From Lysobacter prati (lineage in GTDB: Bacteria > Pseudomonadota > Gammaproteobacteria > Xanthomonadales > Xanthomonadaceae): 64,000 bases of DNA. Made by a program: the position numbers and the translations under genes. Below the pieces are notes generated by a model. That model worked only from the letters and a program-made list of their open reading frames with translations, made no database searches and was not told where the DNA came from. The stretch covers positions 186,001 to 250,000 of the forward strand of contig NZ_VLNV01000003.1 of assembly GCF_009765215.1 (NCBI RefSeq), in the 5' to 3' direction. Below, one piece after another: positions 42,850-53,624 of this stretch. Each line of letters begins with the position of its first letter. The stretch's first letter is position 1.

Positions 42850-43201
42850 TGGGCACTGATTCGGCGGCCGGCTTGCAGTCAGGACCGACTCTGGCGTCGA
42901 GGTGGCTCACGCACAGGCTGAAATCGTCGGGCAGGTCGTAGCGCTCGCGCACCTGGCCGACTGCGACATCGAAGGTGGCAGCGGCGCGCCGGTCGGCGAA
43001 CAACACATAGTGGCAATGGCCGCTGGCACTGCGCAGGCACTGGAAGCGAACCCGGCCGGGGGCCACGTGGGTCGCGCTGAGCAGGGTATCGACGCCGTTC
43101 TCGGCGCTGCGCGCCACCAGCGTGGTGCCACCGCCGTCGGCGCCGCCCGCCACGCCGGCCAGACTGAGGAGAAAGTAGACGAAAGCCATAACGCTGCGCA
43201 T
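42839..43201 (-). CDS. Hypothetical small secreted protein
   Basis: 120 residues. N-terminal signal peptide (about 1-21: MRSVMAFVYFLLSLAGVAGG) and four Cys after it (FQCLRSASGHCHYV; FSLCVSHLDARVGPDCK), which could form two disulfides in the periplasm. Shine-Dalgarno AAGGAT before ATG 43201. No family recognised. The stop codon falls in the 14-bp tandem repeat shared with the convergent response-regulator gene, so its C-terminus (SVPRAQ) is partly repeat-encoded. Confidence 0.7.
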   Translation of the reverse strand: MRSVMAFVYFLLSLAGVAGGADGGGTTLVARSAENGVDTLLSATHVAPGRVRFQCLRSASGHCHYVLFADRRAAATFDVAVGQVRERYDLPDDFSLCVSHLDARVGPDCKPAAESVPRAQ

Positions 43202-43282
43202 GGGGCATCCTTCGCGGCAACGGGGCCGCGTCGTGGGTACTGCATGACGAAGGGTCGGACGGTCGCGCCGGTGGGCGTGCCG

Positions 43283-44062
43283 CTACATCTGTTTGAACAG
43301 CGCCATGAAGGGCTGGCTGACGGTGAGGGTTTCCGGACGCTGGCGCAGGCGCACCACGCCCTTGCCGCTGTCGTCGCGGACGATCGATGCGATCGCCTTG
43401 AGGTTGACGATGGTGGAGCGGTGGATCTGGCGGAACACGGTCGGGTCGAGCGCGATCAGCAGTTCGCGGATTGGCTTGCGGATCAGCGCTTCACCATCGG
43501 CCGTCATCACCACCGTGTACTTGTGCTCGGCGCGGAAGTAGGCGACGTCGTCGACCAGGATCAGGCGCGTTTCGCGACCGGCGCTGGCGGTGATCCAGGT
43601 CAGCGGCGGCTCGCTGTTGCGCGGCGCCAGATCGAGGGTAGCCACCAGTTGCGCCAGCGCCACCGCGTCGACGCTGCCGGCGGCGGCGCGTGCCTGGATC
43701 CGCTGCGCGGTCGCCGCCAGGCGCTCGTGGCTGACCGGCTTGAGCAGGTAATCGATCGCGCCATGCTCGAAGGCGTCGACGGCGTACTGGTCGTAGGCGG
43801 TGACAAACACTGCCTGCGTTCCGGGGCTGGCCTGCGCCGCCGCGGCGGCGACATCCAGGCCGGTCAGGCCGGGCATGCGGATGTCGAGGAACGCGACGTC
43901 GGGGCGGTGTTCGGCGATGGCTTCCAGTGCACTGGCACCGTCCTCGCACTGCGCGACGATCTGCAACTGCGGCCAGACCTCGGCCAGCAGTTCGACCAGC
44001 GCGGTGCGCAGCAGCTCCTCGTCCTCGGCGACGACGGCTTTCATTGCTTTCGCCTCAGCCAT
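43283..44062 (-). CDS. LytTR-family response regulator
   Basis: 259 residues. Receiver with phosphoacceptor Asp60 (VAFLDIRMPGLTG) and LLKPVSHERL; C-terminal LytTR DNA-binding domain (about 155-255: LVDDVAYFRAEHKYTVVMT, IHRSTIVNLKAI). ATG 44062 has AGGAG seven bases upstream and overlaps the kinase stop by eight bases; ATG 44044 is an alternative. Pairs with the LytS-type kinase upstream. Confidence 0.94.
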   Translation of the reverse strand: MAEAKAMKAVVAEDEELLRTALVELLAEVWPQLQIVAQCEDGASALEAIAEHRPDVAFLDIRMPGLTGLDVAAAAAQASPGTQAVFVTAYDQYAVDAFEHGAIDYLLKPVSHERLAATAQRIQARAAAGSVDAVALAQLVATLDLAPRNSEPPLTWITASAGRETRLILVDDVAYFRAEHKYTVVMTADGEALIRKPIRELLIALDPTVFRQIHRSTIVNLKAIASIVRDDSGKGVVRLRQRPETLTVSQPFMALFKQM

Positions 44063-45314
44063 GACCGAACTCCTGCGAACCAGGAGCGACGACGGGAACA
44101 GTGATCGTGGCTGCCACGCCGTTGGGGAAGTTGGCGACGATCGCCAGGGTCGCGGCGTTGCCGTAAACCAGGCGCAGGCGCTCGCGCACGTTCTTCAGGC
44201 CGATGCCGGTGCCGGTGCTTTCGGCATTGAAGCCATCGCCGTCGTCGGCCACGGTCACCGACACGATGCGGTCGTTGCTGCGCGCCAGGATCCACACGGT
44301 GCCGCCGCCTTGCTTGGGTTCCAGACCATGCTTGATGGCGTTCTCCACCAGCGTCTGCAGCATCATCGGCGGCAGCGGCGTGGTGCGCAGGTCCTCCGGC
44401 ACATCGATTTGCAGCGCCAGGCGCGGGCCCATGCGCAGCTTGAGGATTTCCAGGTAGGCGCGCGAGCGTTCCAGCTCGACGCCGAGCGTCGACAGCGCGT
44501 CATCCGTGCGCGGTAGCGAATGGCGCAGGTACTGGATCAGGTGTCCGAGCATCTCGTCGGCGCGGGCAGGGTCGGTGCGGGTGAGGTACTGCGCGCTCGC
44601 CAGCGTGTTGTAGAGGAAGTGCGGCTCGACCTGCGCATGCAACAGGCTCAGCTTGGCCACGGTCAGCTCCTTCTCGGTCACCGTCTGCGCGGCGGCGGCC
44701 TTTTCGCCGCGGCGGCGTTCGGCGATCCGTCGTGCCACGGCGCGGGTGATCGCTTCGGCATTCTCGAGGTTGGTGCCGTCGTCGACGCACAGCCAGTCGG
44801 TCCACGCGCCGCTCTCGGGTTCGCAGATCAGCGTCACGCTGCCGGTGCCGTCGGCCGGCGCGACGGTCGCCTGGATCTGGTTGCGCGGAGTACCGAACCA
44901 CGCCAGCGGATTGACGTAGCGCGAGGTCGAATGGCCATAGGGTTCCAGGCGCTTGACCTTGGCCCGGATCTGCAGGCTGTCGCGGGCGCTTTCGATTTCT
45001 TCCGTGCGTGGCAGTTCGCGGATGGCCGCATCGAGCAGGTCGAAGGCTTCGCCGGCCTCCAGCGGAATCTCGATCTGCCGGCGCTGGCGGTTGCCGAGCG
45101 TGCTCGCATCGACCTGGCCGGCGATCAGTCGAACCCTACGCAGGTGCGAGACCGCCCCGATGATGACAAAGCCAATGGTGACCAGGAACAGGAACGTCAG
45201 CGGCCAGCCATCGAACCGCCCCAGCGGCGTCGCATCGATCAGGATCGCCAGCGCCAGGAATGCCACGAACCAGGCGGCGATCAGTCGGACGATGAAGTAG
45301 AGGTTGGTGGTCAT
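44055..45314 (-). CDS. Sensor histidine kinase, LytS/YehU type (His_kinase PF06580)
   Basis: 419 residues. Two N-terminal membrane spans (about 6-27 and 38-56), a cytoplasmic region (60-215) and the His_kinase domain with phosphoacceptor His232 in HAQVEPHFLYNTLASAQYL and ATPase motifs ENAIKHGLEPK and GTGIGLKNVRERL. ATG 45314 chosen; a longer open frame upstream crosses into crcB antisense. A perfect 10-bp palindrome GTATCGATAC (45331-45340) and a TATGCT -10-like box (near 45354-45359) precede it. Partner of the LytTR regulator. Confidence 0.92.
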   Translation of the reverse strand: MTTNLYFIVRLIAAWFVAFLALAILIDATPLGRFDGWPLTFLFLVTIGFVIIGAVSHLRRVRLIAGQVDASTLGNRQRRQIEIPLEAGEAFDLLDAAIRELPRTEEIESARDSLQIRAKVKRLEPYGHSTSRYVNPLAWFGTPRNQIQATVAPADGTGSVTLICEPESGAWTDWLCVDDGTNLENAEAITRAVARRIAERRRGEKAAAAQTVTEKELTVAKLSLLHAQVEPHFLYNTLASAQYLTRTDPARADEMLGHLIQYLRHSLPRTDDALSTLGVELERSRAYLEILKLRMGPRLALQIDVPEDLRTTPLPPMMLQTLVENAIKHGLEPKQGGGTVWILARSNDRIVSVTVADDGDGFNAESTGTGIGLKNVRERLRLVYGNAATLAIVANFPNGVAATITVPVVAPGSQEFGHG

Positions 45315-45445
45315 GCGGCGCGGTCGCTGGGTATCGATACTTGGTGCGGCCGAGCATAGCGGCGGCGCACGGCGACCGGGGGGCGGTTGCGACGGAAGCG
45401 GCGTGGCGGCGACGAAATCGCCTGTCCGGCTCCCGAATTTGCTTG

Positions 45446-45826
45446 CTACATGCGCAGCCAGCGCATGGTCATGATCCCCAGCACGGTCATCGCCAGCGAC
45501 CCCAGCAGGTGCAAGGCGATGGTCACCAGCGCCCAGCCGTAGGCTTCTCGCTGCAGCAGCTGCACGGTTTCGGCAGAAAACGTCGAGAACGTGGTCAGCC
45601 CGCCGAGCAGACCGGTGATCACGAACAGGCGCCATTCCGGCGCCACGCCCTGGCTGGCGCCGAACCACGCCACGGCCAGCCCGATCATGTAGCCGCCGCC
45701 GAGGTTGGCCGCGAGCGTGCCCAACGGAACATTGCCGTGCACCGAGTTGAGCCAGACCGCCAGGCCCCAGCGCGCCCACGAACCGAGTGTTGCGCCCAGC
45801 GCGATGGCCAGCAATGAGTTGAGCAT
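45446..45826 (-). CDS. crcB: Fluoride efflux channel CrcB/FluC
   Basis: 126 residues, four membrane spans, the family length. Signature sequences: LGATLGSWARWGLA, PLGTLAANLGGGYMIGL and FVITGLLGGLTTFSTFSAE, the last containing the Phe-box and Na-site TTFSTF. ATG 45826 chosen over the in-frame extension to 45856. Dual-topology dimers export fluoride. No convincing fluoride riboswitch precedes it. Confidence 0.95.
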   Translation of the reverse strand: MLNSLLAIALGATLGSWARWGLAVWLNSVHGNVPLGTLAANLGGGYMIGLAVAWFGASQGVAPEWRLFVITGLLGGLTTFSTFSAETVQLLQREAYGWALVTIALHLLGSLAMTVLGIMTMRWLRM

Positions 45827-45981
45827 CGGGGTAGATCCAGCGTGTCTGTGCGACAAGGCTAACCCAGCCCGGAACCTCTGGACGCGCCGCCAGCGGCGGC
45901 AAAGCTGGACTGATCGGCGTCAAAGCGGCCATCGCGAGGCGGGGACTAAACTCGACGTTCCCCCACTGCAACACCTCCATC

Positions 45982-47496
45982 ATGAGCGATCGCATCCGCC
46001 ATCCCGGCCTGCTTGACCGGCGCATGTCCGCCGGACAGGCCGCCACCCTGATCCGCCCCGGCATGACCGTGGCCATGAGTGGCTTCACCGGCGCCGGTTA
46101 TCCCAAGGCCGTGCCGCAGGCACTGGCCGCCCAGATCGAGCAGGCGCACGACGCCGGCGAAGCCTTCCGCATCAAGGTGCTGACCGGTGCCTCGACCGCG
46201 CCCGAACTCGACGGCGTCCTCGCTCGCGCACAGGGCATCGAACTGCGCCTGCCCTACCAGTCCGACCCGGCGCTGCGCGATCGCATCAACGCCGGCGAGC
46301 TGGACTACATCGACCTGCACCTCAGTCACGTCGCGCAATACACGTGGTTCGGTTTCTACGGTGCGGTGGACATCGCCGTGATCGAAGTCACCGCGATCAC
46401 CGAGGACGGCCGGCTGGTGCCGTCGTCGTCGGTCGGCAACAACAAGACCTGGCTGGACCAGGCCGACAAGGTGATCCTGGAGGTCAACCGGTGGCAGCCG
46501 GAATCGCTGGAAGGCATGCACGACGTCTACTACAGCACCGCGCTGCCGCCCAACCGCAAACCCATTCCGTTACTGCAACCCGATGACCGCATCGGCGAGC
46601 CGTACCTGCGCTGCGATCCGGACAAGATCATCGCCATCGTCGATACCGATGCTCCCGACCGCAATTCGGCGTTCACGCCGCCCGACGCCGATTCGAAGCA
46701 GATCGCCGCGCACCTGCTGGACTTCTATGCGCACGAGGTCCGCCGCGGTCGGCTGACACCACAGCTGCTGCCGCTGCAGTCCGGCGTCGGCAATATTGCC
46801 AATGCGGTGCTGACCGGCCTTGCCCAGGCCGGCTATCGCGACCTGACCGCATTCACCGAAGTGATCCAGGACGGCATGCTTGAACTGCTCAAGAGCGGCG
46901 TGGTGCGGATGGCTTCGGCGACCTCCTTCTCGTTGAGCCCGGCCGGCATCGACGAGTTCCTCGCCCATCTCGACCACTACCGCCAGCGCATCGTGCTGCG
47001 CACGCAGGAGATCTCCAACCATCCCGAACTGGTGCGGCGCCTGGGCTGCATCGCCATGAACGGCATGATCGAAGCCGACTTGTACGGCAACATCAACTCC
47101 ACCCACGTCGCCGGCACGCGGATCATGAACGGTATCGGCGGCAGCGGCGACTTCGCCCGCAATGCCTACCTGTCGGTGTTCATGTCACCGAGCACGGCCA
47201 AGGGCGGACGCATCTCGTCGATCGTGCCGATGGCCAGCCACGTCGACCACACCGAGCACGACGTGATGGTGGTGGTCACCGAGCAGGGCCTGGCCGACCT
47301 GCGCGGCCTCGCCCCGAAGCAGCGCGCGCAGCGCGTGATCGATGCCTGTGCGCACCCTAGCTACCGGCCGATGCTGCAGGACTACTTCGACCGGGCCAGC
47401 CGCGAGAGCTACGGCAAGCACACGCCGCATCTGCTGACCGAGGCGTTGTCGTGGCATCAGCGTTTCGTCGAGACGGGTGACATGCGGGTCCCATAA
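45982..47496 (+). CDS. Acetyl-CoA hydrolase/succinyl-CoA:acetate CoA-transferase family
   Basis: 504 residues, as in AarC/ScpC/Ach1. N-terminal GMTVAMSGFTGAGYPKAVP and the catalytic Glu293 in LTAFTEVIQDGMLELL; the C-terminal half has NGIGGSGDFARNAYLSVFM and IVPMASHVDHTEHDVMVVVTEQGLADLRGLAP. Transfers CoA between succinyl-CoA and acetate (or propionate) in acetate handling. A TAAACT -10-like box lies near 45951. Single gene, with no acs or pta nearby. Confidence 0.93.
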   Translation: MSDRIRHPGLLDRRMSAGQAATLIRPGMTVAMSGFTGAGYPKAVPQALAAQIEQAHDAGEAFRIKVLTGASTAPELDGVLARAQGIELRLPYQSDPALRDRINAGELDYIDLHLSHVAQYTWFGFYGAVDIAVIEVTAITEDGRLVPSSSVGNNKTWLDQADKVILEVNRWQPESLEGMHDVYYSTALPPNRKPIPLLQPDDRIGEPYLRCDPDKIIAIVDTDAPDRNSAFTPPDADSKQIAAHLLDFYAHEVRRGRLTPQLLPLQSGVGNIANAVLTGLAQAGYRDLTAFTEVIQDGMLELLKSGVVRMASATSFSLSPAGIDEFLAHLDHYRQRIVLRTQEISNHPELVRRLGCIAMNGMIEADLYGNINSTHVAGTRIMNGIGGSGDFARNAYLSVFMSPSTAKGGRISSIVPMASHVDHTEHDVMVVVTEQGLADLRGLAPKQRAQRVIDACAHPSYRPMLQDYFDRASRESYGKHTPHLLTEALSWHQRFVETGDMRVP

Positions 47497-47516
47497 CCCC
47501 GCTCCGGTCACCAATC

Positions 47517-47602
47517 ACCGTCATCCCGGCGAACGCCGGGATCCATTTGCCCTCGACGTTGCCCGAAGTCACCGGGTTCCCGCCTGCGCGGGAATGACGG
47601 TT
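47517..47602. repeat. GTCATCCCGGCG-type element with inverted ends (most complete copy)
   Basis: Starts ACCGTCATCCCGGCG, with hairpin CCCGGCGAACGCCGGG, and ends with GGTTCCCGCCTGCGCGGGAA followed by TGACGGT, so its outer ends are inverted repeats (ACCGTCATNCCCG). A short MITE-like palindromic repeat of about 86 bp between the convergent CoA-transferase and YafY genes. Confidence 0.7.
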
Positions 47603-48284
47603 ACTTCAGCGACTTGGCCGCCCGCAGATACGCCGCCAACCCGCGCTCCCGGCTTTCCACGAACGTCTCGCCCGTTGGCGAGTAGTCGACGATCCGGTCC
47701 GGGCGGAAGTTGCGGAAGTCCGCGCGCAGCCGGCACCAGGCACCCAGCGTCCAGCTGCCACCCCAGAACGCCAGGCACAACGGTTCGATCTCGCGCTCGC
47801 TGGCGCGGGCATCGTTGTCGCGGTAGCGCATGCGCAGCACCTGCGCGCTGGTGACGGCGGCATGCAGGTCGTCGATCAGCCCGCTGTTTTCGAGCCGGTC
47901 GACTTCGGGCGCGAAGATGCGCGTGCGTTCACTGCGCTCGCGCAACTCGGGCGGCAGCACCGCCTCGATCTTCAGCAGCGCCGCGGCGGCTTCACGCCCC
48001 AGCCGCACACCTCCGAAGGCACGGACGAAACGCGTGCCGACCACCAGCGCTTCGAGTTCGTCGGCGGTGAACATCAGCGGCGGAATGTCGGAGCCCTTGC
48101 GCAGCATGTAACCGACGCCGGCTTCGCCTTCGATCGGCACACCGGATCGCTGCAGGTCGGCAACGTCGCGGTAGACCGTGCGCAACGACACGGCCAGGGT
48201 TTCGGCCAGTCGTTGTGCGGTGAGGGCAGAACGGCGTCCACGCAGGGCATGGATCAGCAGGAAGAGGCGGTCGGCGCGGCGCAT
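47601..48284 (-). CDS. YafY-family (HTH plus WYL) transcriptional regulator
   Basis: 227 residues. N-terminal DeoR-like HTH (about 1-55: MRRADRLFLLIHALRGRRSALTAQRLAETLAVSLRTVYRDVADLQ), a middle linker with IPPLMFTADELEALVVGTRFV, and a WYL-type C-terminal domain (YRDNDARASEREIEPLCLAFWGGSWTLGAWCRLR). It follows the NIPSNAP fusion gene on the same strand, 88 bases downstream, and may regulate it, as YafY/NIPSNAP pairs are common (from memory). Confidence 0.9.
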   Translation of the reverse strand: MRRADRLFLLIHALRGRRSALTAQRLAETLAVSLRTVYRDVADLQRSGVPIEGEAGVGYMLRKGSDIPPLMFTADELEALVVGTRFVRAFGGVRLGREAAAALLKIEAVLPPELRERSERTRIFAPEVDRLENSGLIDDLHAAVTSAQVLRMRYRDNDARASEREIEPLCLAFWGGSWTLGAWCRLRADFRNFRPDRIVDYSPTGETFVESRERGLAAYLRAAKSLK

Positions 48285-48372
48285 GCGGCATGATCGCCTG
48301 CCGCCGCGTCCGGCTCAATGTGCCGCGCAATGCGAGTTAGCGATACCACTGGCGAATTTGCTGGCATGCGTC

Positions 48373-49830
48373 TCATATGCGCAACTCCGAACGCGGCGTC
48401 GGCGCCAGGCGTAGGCGTTGCGGCGGTTGCCTGAGGCCGTCGAGCAGCGCCTGTGCGACCGCCGTTTTCCACAAGCCATCGGCAAGCAATGCCGACTCGT
48501 AACGGTGATGGGCGTCGACATCGGCGAAGCGCGCAAACCACACCAGCACCGGTTCGTCCTCGCGTACCGGCAGGCGCGGGAATGTGTTTGGCGCCGATTC
48601 GGTGATGTAGACACCGATCAATTCGGCACCGGCGGCGCGCAGGCGCGGCGCCATATGCTGTTCGAACCTGTCGAGGAATCCGTTGTCGGCCGTTGCATCG
48701 AGATAGCAGATGCCCGCTTCGATCAGGCCCTTCGCCATGCTCGCGTTGCCGTCGGCCGAACGCTCGGCGCTTTGCGGCAGCGCCGAGTCCGTTCGTGCCG
48801 GGCGCAACAGCAGCACGTCGTCGCTGTCGATCATCGTGGCGTTGGCAGCCTCACGATGACGCGTCCACGTCGGCCCGGAATAGAAGCCGTTCAGTGCCTC
48901 GGCGCGCACCTGCATGTCGGCGAATCCACGCACCCAGACAAACCGTTCGTCCTGGTCGAGGTCGCGGAACTGTCCGATCACGTGCATGCCTACCGCCTCC
49001 TGCGGCTCGATGAACTCGCGTTCGAACAGCTCGACCAGTTCGTCACGTCGACCCGGTCGCAGCGTGTACTGACGCAGTTCGATCACGCCATCGTCGTGCA
49101 GCAGACGGCCTTCGCCATCGGTGCGGCGAAACCACATGTGCCAGTTCGTTTCCCAGCTCTCGCCCTGGTCCTGCGAGAAGGCCTGCTGCCAATGCGCGGT
49201 GTTGGTGCTGACCTGGCTCCACATGAAACGGACCTGCACCGGCCGGCCCTCGTGCTCGGCCACGCCGAGAAAGGTGCCGGCGCCCTGGTCGAAGTGACCA
49301 ACCATCGGCGCCTCGAGGTGGCCATCGTGATTGCCGGCCCAGTAGAGGCTCCACTGCCGCGATTCGGGGCTGAACAGACGCAGGGTCATGCCGATGAAGC
49401 GCTCCGTGGATCCCGGGCGCTGCCAGTCGCTGACGAAATCGTCGACGTTGCCGATCCCGCCGAGCATCGGCTGGCACCACTGACTCGCGCCGAAGATCTC
49501 CCAGTCATCGGGGCCGGTGTTGCCCGCTCCTGACAGGCGCTGTTTCAAGCGCTCGTTGCGGATCTGCCATTGGCCGTGGAGGAAATCGAAGTCATGGCGT
49601 CCGTCACTGGCGGCTCCGGCGTTCCTGGCGGCAGCTCTGGGCGTCGAGGCCCGTACCGGCCGGGCCACCGCGCGCAGCGGCAACAGCACCATCGCCTGGG
49701 CGCTGGCAGCCAGCTGCAGCAGCAGGCGGCGGTAGCGGTCGACCGCCCTGGTGCCACGCCTGTCGGGGTCGCGCCTGGCGCGACTCTCTGAAACCGCGGC
49801 CGTCCTGCTGGCCATGTCGTGATTGCTCAT
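48373..49830 (-). CDS. NIPSNAP-family protein with N-terminal DUF1579-like domain (fusion)
   Basis: 485 residues from ATG 49830, seven bases after AGGAG. A hydrophobic/basic region (about 25-55) is followed by a domain beginning [19 protein letters not shown] (about 80-235) like DUF1579 proteins. Two tandem NIPSNAP-like ferredoxin folds follow: [43 protein letters not shown] (about 250-345) and [38 protein letters not shown] (about 375-470). NIPSNAP alone is usually 100-220 residues. Function unknown; the N-terminal assignment is tentative. Confidence 0.8.
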   Translation of the reverse strand: MSNHDMASRTAAVSESRARRDPDRRGTRAVDRYRRLLLQLAASAQAMVLLPLRAVARPVRASTPRAAARNAGAASDGRHDFDFLHGQWQIRNERLKQRLSGAGNTGPDDWEIFGASQWCQPMLGGIGNVDDFVSDWQRPGSTERFIGMTLRLFSPESRQWSLYWAGNHDGHLEAPMVGHFDQGAGTFLGVAEHEGRPVQVRFMWSQVSTNTAHWQQAFSQDQGESWETNWHMWFRRTDGEGRLLHDDGVIELRQYTLRPGRRDELVELFEREFIEPQEAVGMHVIGQFRDLDQDERFVWVRGFADMQVRAEALNGFYSGPTWTRHREAANATMIDSDDVLLLRPARTDSALPQSAERSADGNASMAKGLIEAGICYLDATADNGFLDRFEQHMAPRLRAAGAELIGVYITESAPNTFPRLPVREDEPVLVWFARFADVDAHHRYESALLADGLWKTAVAQALLDGLRQPPQRLRLAPTPRSELRI

Positions 49831-49995
49831 TGCGGCGCTCCTGCCGTCGGTGCCCATCGCACCTGTGCAGCTTGCGACCGGGCTGCTGCCAGCCTCCTGT
49901 CAGCAGCCACGGGGTCGCCGCACGCTCACCGGCTCGCCACCGCGACAGCCGCATCGGCGACAATGGCGGCCCCGTTGCCGCTGCCCGCCGTGCCC

Positions 49996-51045
49996 ATGTC
50001 GAACTCAACGCCGCAATCCATCTCCCTGACCCGCTACCTGATCGAGGAGCAGCGCGCCGGCCGCATCAATGCCGATGCCCGCCTGCTGATCGAAGTGGTC
50101 GCACGTGCCTGCAAGACCATCTCGATCGCGGTCGGCAAGGGCGCGCTCGGCGGCGTCCTCGGCGATGCCGGCACCGCTGGAGAGGCCAGCATGAACATCC
50201 AGGGCGAAGCGCAGAAGAAGCTCGACGTGCTGTCAAACGAGATCCTGCTGGAAGCCAACGCCTGGGGCGGCCACCTCGCCGGCCTGGCGTCGGAGGAGAT
50301 GGACAACTCGCAGCCGATTCCCGATGTCTACCCGCGCGGCAACTACCTGCTCCTGTTCGACCCCCTCGATGGCAGCTCGAACATCGACGTGAACATTTCC
50401 GTCGGCACCATCTTCTCGGTACTGCGTTGCCCCGAGGGCGTCACCCAGGCGCAGGACGAGCATTTCCTGCAGCCCGGCACCGCCCAGGTCGCGGCCGGTT
50501 ACTGCACCTACGGCCCGAGCACCATGCTGGTGCTGACGATCGGCAACGGCACCCATTCCTTCACGCTCGACCGTGAAGTCGGCAGCTTCGTGATGACCAC
50601 TCGCGGCATGCGCATCCCGGAGGAAACGAAGGAGTTCGCGGTCAACATGTCGAACCAGCGTTTCTGGGAGGCGCCGATGCAGCACTACGTCGGCGACCTG
50701 CTCAGCGGCAAGGAGGGCCCGCGCGGCAAGGACTTCAACATGCGCTGGGTCGCCTCGATGGTGGCCGACGTGCATCGCATCCTCACCCGCGGCGGCATCT
50801 TCAGCTATCCGCTCGACAGCAAGTGCGCGGACAAGGGCGGCAAGCTGCGCCTGATGTACGAAGCCAACCCGATGAGCCTGCTGGTCGAGCAAGCCGGTGG
50901 CGCCGCCAGCACGGGTCGCCAGCGCATGCTCGAAGTGCAGCCGACCGGCCTGCACCAGCGCGTGCCGGTGTTCCTCGGCTCGAAGAGCGAAGTCGAGGCG
51001 GCAGTGCGTTATCACCGCGAGCACGACGACGCGAAGAACGCATGA
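49996..51045 (+). CDS. fbp: Class I fructose-1,6-bisphosphatase
   Basis: 349 residues (E. coli 332). Gluconeogenic hydrolysis of fructose-1,6-bisphosphate. The metal/phosphate motif [27 protein letters not shown] is intact, as are the Glu pair ASEEMD and the substrate loop [11 protein letters not shown]...[24 protein letters not shown] 49996 gives [15 protein letters not shown]; upstream in-frame codons belong to the overlap with the divergent gene. AMP-site residues were not checked. Confidence 0.96.
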   Translation: MSNSTPQSISLTRYLIEEQRAGRINADARLLIEVVARACKTISIAVGKGALGGVLGDAGTAGEASMNIQGEAQKKLDVLSNEILLEANAWGGHLAGLASEEMDNSQPIPDVYPRGNYLLLFDPLDGSSNIDVNISVGTIFSVLRCPEGVTQAQDEHFLQPGTAQVAAGYCTYGPSTMLVLTIGNGTHSFTLDREVGSFVMTTRGMRIPEETKEFAVNMSNQRFWEAPMQHYVGDLLSGKEGPRGKDFNMRWVASMVADVHRILTRGGIFSYPLDSKCADKGGKLRLMYEANPMSLLVEQAGGAASTGRQRMLEVQPTGLHQRVPVFLGSKSEVEAAVRYHREHDDAKNA

Positions 51046-51350
51046 CGTGCTGAATGCGAGTGCGGTGCCCTCGCGCGCCGCACTCACGAAGTTGAATTAC
51101 GTTGGCGCGATTCGTGCCGGGAAAATACGTGGTTTTTCGTATTCTTTTTGACCGTTCATCGTCATCCCTGCCGTAAATAACACTGCGTATCCATGTGTGA
51201 TGGCAGCATTCTGCAGCCACGGCAGGGCCTGTTAATGCATTTCGGACCGGCCCTCCGGGTTGCCACTCACGCGGCCCAACCCGGTTTGTTCGAAATGCGC
51301 CAGCAGGTCCTGTCCGCACACTGGAAACAGAGCGGGAGACGGAGACGGAG
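51046..51350. promoter_or_regulatory. 305-bp gap after fbp with a long-armed dyad
   Basis: No gene is seen. CCCTGCCGT (51166-51174) and ACGGCAGGG (51219-51227) are perfect 9-bp inverted arms around 44 bases, which contain a nested GCAG-CATT-CTGC hairpin. A T-rich stretch (51132-51149) precedes it. TGGCAG-N5-CTGCA (about 51200) resembles a sigma-54 -24/-12 site but is one base short in spacing. Confidence 0.5.
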
Positions 51351-52766
<1,416 letters not shown>

Positions 52767-52859
52767 GGGCGACTGCGCCGGCGGCTTCCAGGGCTGCCTT
52801 AGACGACGGCGCGGCGGCATGCGAGGATGGCCGCTGCCGCCGGATCCCCTGCCTTCCGC

Positions 52860-53600
52860 ATGTCCAGCCAACCCGCAGTTCCCGTCGCTGGCGAACACGC
52901 CCGCGACAACGACTTCATCGAGGTCTATCCGGACGCCCTCACGCGCGAACAATGCGCGCAGCTGGTGGCACGCTTCAGCGACAGTGGCGACACCGTGCCC
53001 GGACGCGTCGGTGGTGGCGTGATGCCCGACCTCAAGGACAGCCGCGACCTGACCATCAGCGGACGCGATGGCTGGCGCGATGCCGAAACGCTGCTCAACC
53101 TGGCGGTGTTCCGTGGCGTCATCGCCTACCTGCGCCGCTACCCGCACACGCTGATAGCGCCACTGATGCTGGAAACGCCGGGCGCCGACGGCAAGAGCCA
53201 CCGCCTCACTCCCGAACGGATGGCGGCGATGGACGATGAGGACCTGGCGCCGGTGATCAAGACCGTGCTGCGCCCGGGCTCGATCAACCTCCAGCGCTAC
53301 AGCGCCAACCGCGGCGGCTACCCCTATTGGCACTGCGAGCTGTACCCGCGCGACCCGCGCGCGGAAACACTGCATCGGCACTTGCTGTGGACGATCTACC
53401 TCAACGACGACTTCGCGGAAGGCGAGACCGAGTTCCTTTACCAGCACCGCAAGATCGTGCCGCGGACCGGCAGTCTGCTGATCGCACCGGCCGCGTTCAC
53501 CCACACCCATCGCGGCAACAGGCCCCAGGGTGGAGACAAGTTCATTGCGACCAGCTGGGTGTTGTTCCAGCGAGCGGAGCAGTTGTTCGGCGCAGGATGA
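52860..53600 (+). CDS. 2OG-Fe(II) oxygenase family protein
   Basis: 246 residues. Double-stranded beta-helix with metal motif WHCELYPRD (His-x-Glu instead of His-x-Asp as read) and distal His/Arg in THTHRGNRPQGGDKFIATSWVLF, where Arg would bind 2-oxoglutarate. The repeat of RGGYPYWHCE and the FTHTHRGN segment resembles prolyl-4-hydroxylase-like PF13640 proteins. ATG 52860 used. Substrate unknown; stand-alone gene. Confidence 0.85.
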   Translation: MSSQPAVPVAGEHARDNDFIEVYPDALTREQCAQLVARFSDSGDTVPGRVGGGVMPDLKDSRDLTISGRDGWRDAETLLNLAVFRGVIAYLRRYPHTLIAPLMLETPGADGKSHRLTPERMAAMDDEDLAPVIKTVLRPGSINLQRYSANRGGYPYWHCELYPRDPRAETLHRHLLWTIYLNDDFAEGETEFLYQHRKIVPRTGSLLIAPAAFTHTHRGNRPQGGDKFIATSWVLFQRAEQLFGAG

Positions 53601-53624
53601 CGTCGGGTCGAGGCGCTTTTGCGA

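Noticed and set aside
45827-45960. Fluoride riboswitch upstream of crcB
   Set aside because: A GCGATGG and a CCGATCAGTCC stretch occur on the crcB strand, but the pseudoknot and stem pairing of the fluoride motif cannot be built convincingly.
51200-51217. Sigma-54 promoter upstream of the VpsR-like gene (TGGCAG-N5-CTGCA)
   Set aside because: The GG-to-GC spacing is one base short of the -24/-12 rule, so it is probably not a sigma-54 site.
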